Shown in pieces: positions 58,365 to 64,000 of a DNA stretch of 64,000 bases. Positions within the stretch are counted from its first letter, which is position 1, and every line of letters begins with the position of its first letter. Under the pieces are notes generated by a model, which worked only from the letters and a program-made list of their open reading frames with translations, was not told the origin of the DNA and made no database searches. The stretch comes from Coprinellus micaceus (Eukaryota > Basidiomycota > Agaricomycetes > Agaricales > Psathyrellaceae). The DNA lies in assembly GCA_951394405.1 (NCBI GenBank), contig OX596335.1:4712001-4776000 (forward strand), written 5' to 3'. The translations under genes and the position numbers were made by a program.

Positions 58365-61300
58365 TCACTCATCGTCTCCCTCATCTTCTGCATCCTGGAT
58401 GTCTGATTCGCCGCCCCAGTCCGAATCAGCATCGCTTTCTAGCCCTACTGCGAGGTCCAGTTCCTCTGCCTCCAGGTCATCCAGAGTATACTCTGGATTG
58501 TCCTCTGCCTCTGCGTCACTTTCGTCCGAGTCGAGGGCCATGCGGGGCCTTTCATCTGGGTCATCGCTCAAAGAACGGTCTTCCCCTTCGTCCCCAGAGT
58601 CACTTGCAAGGATGTCTTCCATGCCATCCTCTTCGAACATTGGGGCTGTGGTGATTCCAATGGAGTCAGATGCTGTTGGTGCATCCTCGTGACTGTAATC
58701 GTGCCCGATCCCGAGGCCCCAGTAGTGACGCATCAACATATCTCTGTCGACAAACCTACGAATCAGATTTTGTGTGAGCAAGATACCTGCGGCCACAAGG
58801 ATTGAGTAAACGCACTTGTTGATAAGATATTCTTCCCAATCCTCGCTATCCCGAGCTAAGTGGGACACAACGCGGTCGGGGTCGCTTCCAGAGTCGTGTA
58901 TTTGCCCCAGGGAGTATCGTGGCACGATGTGTGATGCACGAAGGACCATGGATGGGTCCAAGAAGCCAACACCGCCTGGATTCGAGACAGGGAGAAGTTC
59001 GACACGGTCTAGGCTCCCTTCAGATGGTGAATCTTCGCAGAACTCGAACCAACGAACGAAGAGGAAGTCGAAACGTCGGCGGCGGAAGTCTGCTGCACCC
59101 CGACCCTTATACATCACGTTCGTGTGATATACCCCCAGGACTCGAGCGTGAACGAAACGATGGGGGTTGGAGGACTCGTCCTCATCGAGCGATCGTAGAC
59201 ACATGACATCCCGCCGTGTGGTCTTGGGGTTAATAATATCCGTCTCCCGACGGACATCATATGAGGTGTAGTTGACGTGGAGGAGACTGTGTTGATAGAT
59301 ACGTTCGGAGTGGAAATACACCTGATCAGCATCTAACTGAGCTTGTGGGTCGTCGAAGAAGTTGGGGGATTCAGCTGCTTCTTTTGCAAGGGCACGCAAA
59401 GTCTGTACACGTGAGGAACCTTGAGGTTCACTGCTTTGAGGTTTCTCGGCTTCCTGCAGGAGCGCTTGATACAGGCGTGGAAGCAGGTGCATCCGGAGAT
59501 TGGAGTAAAAGCCCTTGAAATTCAGCATGTGAGTAAGCAACCGAAGGGGATAGATATCATATAATTGGCTTCGAGACTAACCTTGGTGGCGGGGTCACCG
59601 CTTTTCTTTTGCAGGAATGTCGGCAAGTTTACTGGGTTGTTTTGAGAGCGGCCGATAAAGTAAGGGAGCTGGGACGCTTCTTCATCCACATATCCCTCCG
59701 CTGTGTCTGGAAGGAGCTGTTTTCGTAGCTTTCGTATGCGAGCTTGCCTCGTCTCTATCCGAGAGAGCTGCCGACTGACATTTCTCTTGCTTGTCCTCTT
59801 GTACTGCCTCTTGCCGTGGCGATGAAATCCTTCCGGCTACGGCGGGATATTTGAATACTATCGATGTGAAACTAGCAATGGAAACTCACTGCCTGGGTCG
59901 AGTAGGAATCGGTCGTTCCGAACATTTTGATCGTCGGAACAATATCCCCTAACGAGTGAAATTTATATGTATGTAGATTCAGTGTTTTCGCCTTGCGTGA
60001 GTTTGAGGGGTCTATTAGACAAAGTCTATCAGTTGAAGCCGTTCACACTCTTGGTCTTGGTGTAAGCGACGTACCACTTTCTTCGAGATCCCTCCCTGAT
60101 GCCGATTGACCCGATGTTGTTTTCCGCCGCTTGTTTGGGGCCTGACCCCGTTCAGTACGGGCTTCCCGTCTCTTCCGTGCTTGATACTCCCGAGTGAGCT
60201 CCTTGGTTTCAAACTTGGTGCACGTATTCTTCACGAAAGCCCTCAGCTGGTCTCCAAGTTTCGTGGTAAGCGCATCCAGAATGGCGAGGGTATGGTCGGT
60301 GTGTTGTCGAAGCTTCGACAGCCCATGAAACTCGGCGAGCGTGAACAAGAGCTTCATCACCACTTTATTGTGCGGGGATGGCAGAAGGCATTCGAAGGCT
60401 GGTATTGCGCACTATATTCCATGGGGCGCGATTGAACTTGCAATTTTCCGATGGAGGGCGAGTTGAAACTCACCTGAAGGAGGTCCTCAAAGTCTCGAGC
60501 GGCTAGCTGTTTCATTTCGCTGACATTGTTCACAAAGCGGCGAATTGTGTCTTTCCCGAAGGTGGGCATGCTTCGATACCTAGTAGTGGTAGGAATTGTT
60601 AGTGACGACCCTATTCAATTAGACAAATCTATCCTACCGTTTGTCTAATGTATTGATAAGGCCTTTGTCGGTGGCTTCCAGCAGGCGGAGGAGCTGGATA
60701 AAAATCGCTTTCCAAACCCCCAGCTCGAATTCATGCATAAAATCCACAACGAGCATGCGAAACAGATCGAAGCCATGGGCAAAAAGTCTGTGGGAGAAGC
60801 CGTTCTGTGTGTTCGTTGACGATTAGGGCTAAAAACGACGCGAGAACCAGCGGACTTACCTTGCTTGGGACTATAGAACCATCCGACAACTGTGCTTCGA
60901 CTACCTCAGCTGTGACGGCATATTTCTTCTCGTAGATAAATTTGCGGGCTGTAGACACCTGCTTCTGGCGCGCATCGTTGTCCTGGCGTGCCAGCCGTTC
61001 ACGGTTGTGACGATCTCGCTTCTGGCCCATCGCCGGAACATTCTTCATGGGAATTTTGCACCTTGGACAAGGGAATAACCCAAGATTTTTGATGCTGGCG
61101 AGAAGAATTCTGCATCAAGTTGTCAGTTAGAATGCACGCAAGTGAGTAAATAGAAGTCCACCGACTTCTCGGGATAATCCGCCGAATAGGTGAATATTCG
61201 CGGATAGAAACGGCGCTTAATCCCATCATAGCATGTGACCACGATACCGTGGCAGTAAGCCTCAAGAAATTCGTCATCCAACAGGAGTATCCACTGCCCA

Positions 61301-63237
61301 TGGAAAAATTCTCGTTGACAGTGGGTCATAAGGGCTGCGGCGACGGTCTCTCTCCCTGATATCTCGATCACGAAATCCTTGAATTGGTCGGGAAGCTGAA
61401 AGCACGACGTTCAGGTTGTGATCGGGGCAGGAATAGATAAGCGGTAAAAGTCTCACCTTTTCGAAATATGCTACCGTTTCAAAGAGCTTCTCCGATGGTT
61501 TCGATCGCCGGTGCTTTGAATCATTTGCGTAATACATGTACAAGGGCCAAAGTTTCGCTGTACCGAACGATGCCAGCATCGTTGCATCCGAGGCGAACAT
61601 CAACCCAACGACGTGTCGTGGGAGATGGCAGTTTGGTTCTGGGGGGGACGCCTAATCATGAAATTGGAGATTTAGCGCGGTGGATAGCTGGCTATAGAGG
61701 TAAGTACCATACCTGCAGCTCTTCGTACGCTTGGATGAATGTCGGCGAGTTATACAATTCACCATATACCCGGGAATCTGCCTTCCCTTCCCCTGGCTTC
61801 CAGCGTAGCTCGTGACCGAGCGTATGGAAGTACTCCCCCCCTTCCGAAGACTGCAACTTCTCTTTGATTAACGGGACGAGAGGTCGGTGATGGAAGCCAG
61901 GGACAGAGAATTTATGTGACCCCGAATTCTTCAGTCCCTTTCGGATGGGAACATCGATTGTGACCGTGCTTGACTTCCATAGAATATGGCGATCATTTCC
62001 ATCTTCTTTGAGGTGCATATCGTCTCCGTCATCGGTGGGTGGTTCAGCTAAGAGCTTGCCAATCTTGGTCCAATTTGCGGCGCGAACGTCTGAAGGGTTG
62101 AACTCTTCGCTCCCAACAATAGAGAGTAGGTCGTGAAATGACTTCATGCTCTTTCCGCTGTCATCCGACCAGTACCACTCCCCAAGGCGGAAGCAGCTCA
62201 GGTTTGGGAAGGGGTGAAGGTTGGCGTGTGTCGAGGGGGGTGTTGAGGAGGGTGTTGAGGAGGGTGTTGAGGGTGTTGAGGAGGGCGTTGAAGGGCGAGG
62301 AGCCGGGTCAATAGGCGAAGCGGGGTTCTCCCTCAGGTCGCCTGGAAGAGTCGAGTTATCAGGATCATGGGGAAGATCCCTGGGGTCTGAATGATAAATC
62401 TTGTACAGCCCGAACGAATTTAGCTCGGTCGTGGTGGTGACAAGAGCTGGGGGTCCAGGGGTGGAGGGAACCACGTCTACGGGCTTGTCTGGAGGCGTTT
62501 CGGCGGGGCTGGAATTTTCTGTGTTATCTGTGGGAGGCTGCGGTGGAGGGTTGAGGGAGGCAGGAAGTGTTGAGGAGGGGAGGGAGTTGGCGTTCGGCTT
62601 GATTTTATAGGTGACGTTCTTTGCTCGGCGGCGTCCCCTTCCGAGCTCGGGACTCAGGCAGTTTGCATTCGCTAGCGGGGGGCCAGCGACGCCCATGGCC
62701 TACGAGGAGCGGTAAGTCAGCAACTAGACTATAGTCGCCTTGGGAGAGTGCTGGACCAGACATACCTGGTCGGAAACGTGGTCATCACAGTGGCCAATGG
62801 GGGCCAGTCTTCCGTCGTGGGTGCCCAATTCCCCTCCCTGAATCAGTTGCTGTTAGTGTGCACAGGCGATGTAGGCTACACTGCATTCGTACCGGGATCA
62901 TTGGTTGGGGGCCCCTGGCAGGGGTGGTGGATGGGCCAGCGATAACATCGACATCCAGATACTCATCATCTAGCCAGGCACACTTCCTTTTCCTTCGCCC
63001 GTGTTCAGTGGGCTCAGATATAGTTTGGGCCCCGCGATCACCACTTCCGGCACTCCCAGCAGCCCGCCTCTCCCGAGCCTCCTTCAACGTCTTGCCCAGT
63101 TTCTGCTTCATTATCTTGCAGGTGCGAACGTGCAATGCATAGCTGTTAGGCTGCATGAACACCCTGCCGCAGACACATTTTTCTGACCACGGCTGGTTCG
63201 GATGATCAGGATGGAAAGGGGCAGAGTCTTCGAGCAT
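58365..63237 (-). mobile_element. Plavaka-type DNA transposon, intact transposase gene
   Basis: Eleven exons (63237-62893, 62699-61713, 61651-61457, 61395-61166, 61109-60860, 60804-60638, 60579-60474, 60411-60075, 59948-59890, 59836-59582, 59513-58365) give 1359 aa with no stop or frameshift. Order of signatures: an N-terminal zinc-finger-like CVCGRVFMQP...HVRTC; a Pro/Ser/Thr-rich region with STPSSTPS repeats; LIKEKLQSSEG; GLMFASDATMLASFGTAKLW; LLDDEFLEAYCHGIVV; FPCPRCKIPM; LLVVDFMHEFELGVWKAIFI-type DFMHEFELGVWK; GFHRHGKRQYKRTSKRN; and a C-terminal domain with the HYWGLGIGHDYSH signature and a very acidic end (EDEGDDE). These are hallmarks of the CACTA-like Plavaka elements widespread in Agaricomycetes. 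Such elements move by cut-and-paste. Element ends were not identified. Confidence 0.8.
62235..62295 (-). repeat. Coding minisatellite in transposase
   Basis: Repeated GAGGAGGGTGTT units encode a STPSSTPS-type Ser/Thr/Pro tract in the N-terminal part of the transposase. Confidence 0.65.
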
Positions 63238-64000
63238 TTGAGCCGACGGTGTAGTGTTTTAGATGCCAGAGAGTTCGACTTGACTCGTCACTGAACTGGA
63301 GGTTTTCGAGAGGGGTATACGTACCTGAGCTTTGTCGAACAATGCGTGGCCCACACACCAACGGCATTGACGGATCAGACAGTATTGAGCATGACATGAG
63401 GCTTTGGCGGCATCTCAAGCCCACGTAAATCAGCACAGAAATCATGTGTCGGCACAGGGGCGGATGGGTGCCTTTCCAACAGCTTAGTGGCGACTCTGGA
63501 GGCCCTTTGGAATAGTTCAGACGGAGTATAATAAGAGGTGGGGTGTCTTTACGCACAATACAGGCAAGTACTCGCTACTTGACGGCACGTCCCAGGAGCA
63601 ATAGGCATGACAAATGGTCTCGGTGGGTGGTCTAAGTCTGTGGCAGCAGTCAGCGCGAACGACCCCGCCACGAGATTGCGCACCGGGGTGTCCTTTTTGA
63701 CGTGCAGTATCGCTGTGCTTGGCTTGGCTTCGGAGTTAGGGAGGGGGCAGTAGAACATACAGTAGTTGAAACGATACAGGAGGATGTGAGGGTACGGGCG
63801 GTGGGTAGAGGTGCGACGATGGTAAGAGCCCATCTACGCGTGCTCTCACATCGGGCTCCTCAAGAATCAGCTGGCAATGAAGTAGCTGGGTGGCTGCTTT
63901 GGATGAAGGTCGTGCAGAGGAAAGTAAGCTGGTGCGGGATAGCCTGTGGCGATCACCTTTCACTCTCTACGGTCGAACAGTTGCCAGGATAAGGGTTATC
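63238..64000. other. 5' flank of the transposase gene
   Basis: No gene recognised. The window ends here, possibly inside the element's left terminal region. Confidence 0.35.

Noticed and set aside
57445..64000. Terminal inverted repeats of the Plavaka-type element
   Set aside because: No matching pair was seen by eye in the flanks; a computed self-alignment is needed before calling ends.

Overview
This is eukaryotic, fungal DNA, most likely from an Agaricomycete (mushroom-forming basidiomycete). Genes are split by many short introns of about 47-65 nt with GTGCGT, GTGAGT or GTACGT donors. Gene content points the same way: a DUF6534-type membrane protein, an expanded F-box/leucine-rich family starting MHxCL, a CFEM protein and a Plavaka-type DNA transposon. 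No tRNA, rRNA, CRISPR array or prokaryotic feature was recognised. Exon models below were built by hand from splice signals and conserved frames; those given a residue length keep frame throughout.

Layout. (1) 0.4-4.8 kb: a divergent housekeeping pair, a U1A/U2B''-type spliceosomal RRM protein (-) and an NAD-type malic enzyme (+) with a 9-nt micro-exon. (2) 5.5-15.8 kb: a head-to-tail array of five F-box-like paralogues; three look intact, one has a 1-nt frameshift and one is clearly dead. (3) 16.2-19.1 kb (-): a broken copy and two relics of a second family. (4) 19.3-21.5 kb: histidyl-tRNA synthetase (-) with two likely starts, mitochondrial and cytosolic. (5) 21.8-26 kb: a CFEM protein and two intact members of the second family. 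(6) 26.2-28.3 kb: an F-box gene (-) with a Tc1/mariner-type MITE in its promoter. (7) 29.3-36.8 kb: DUF6534 membrane protein, histone H3 with one extra tail residue, and a secreted repeat protein. (8) 38.7-49.6 kb: three more intact members of the second family around another F-box gene. (9) 52.7-57.4 kb: the MAU2/Scc4 cohesin-loader subunit (-) and a lineage-specific acidic protein. (10) 58.4-63.2 kb (-): an apparently intact 11-exon Plavaka transposase gene.

The most unusual content is the second family: six recognisable genes and two relics over 33 kb. Most encode an N-terminal beta-trefoil-like (lectin-like) module, a Ser/Thr/Pro linker and a cysteine-containing C-terminal module resembling aerolysin/ETX-MTX2 beta-pore-forming domains. 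They end in a hydrophobic tail and have no N-terminal signal peptide. Exon sizes of 155, 79, 261 and 62 nt recur among members, so they form one locally amplified family. The pore-forming assignment is inference from sequence pattern, not a database result.
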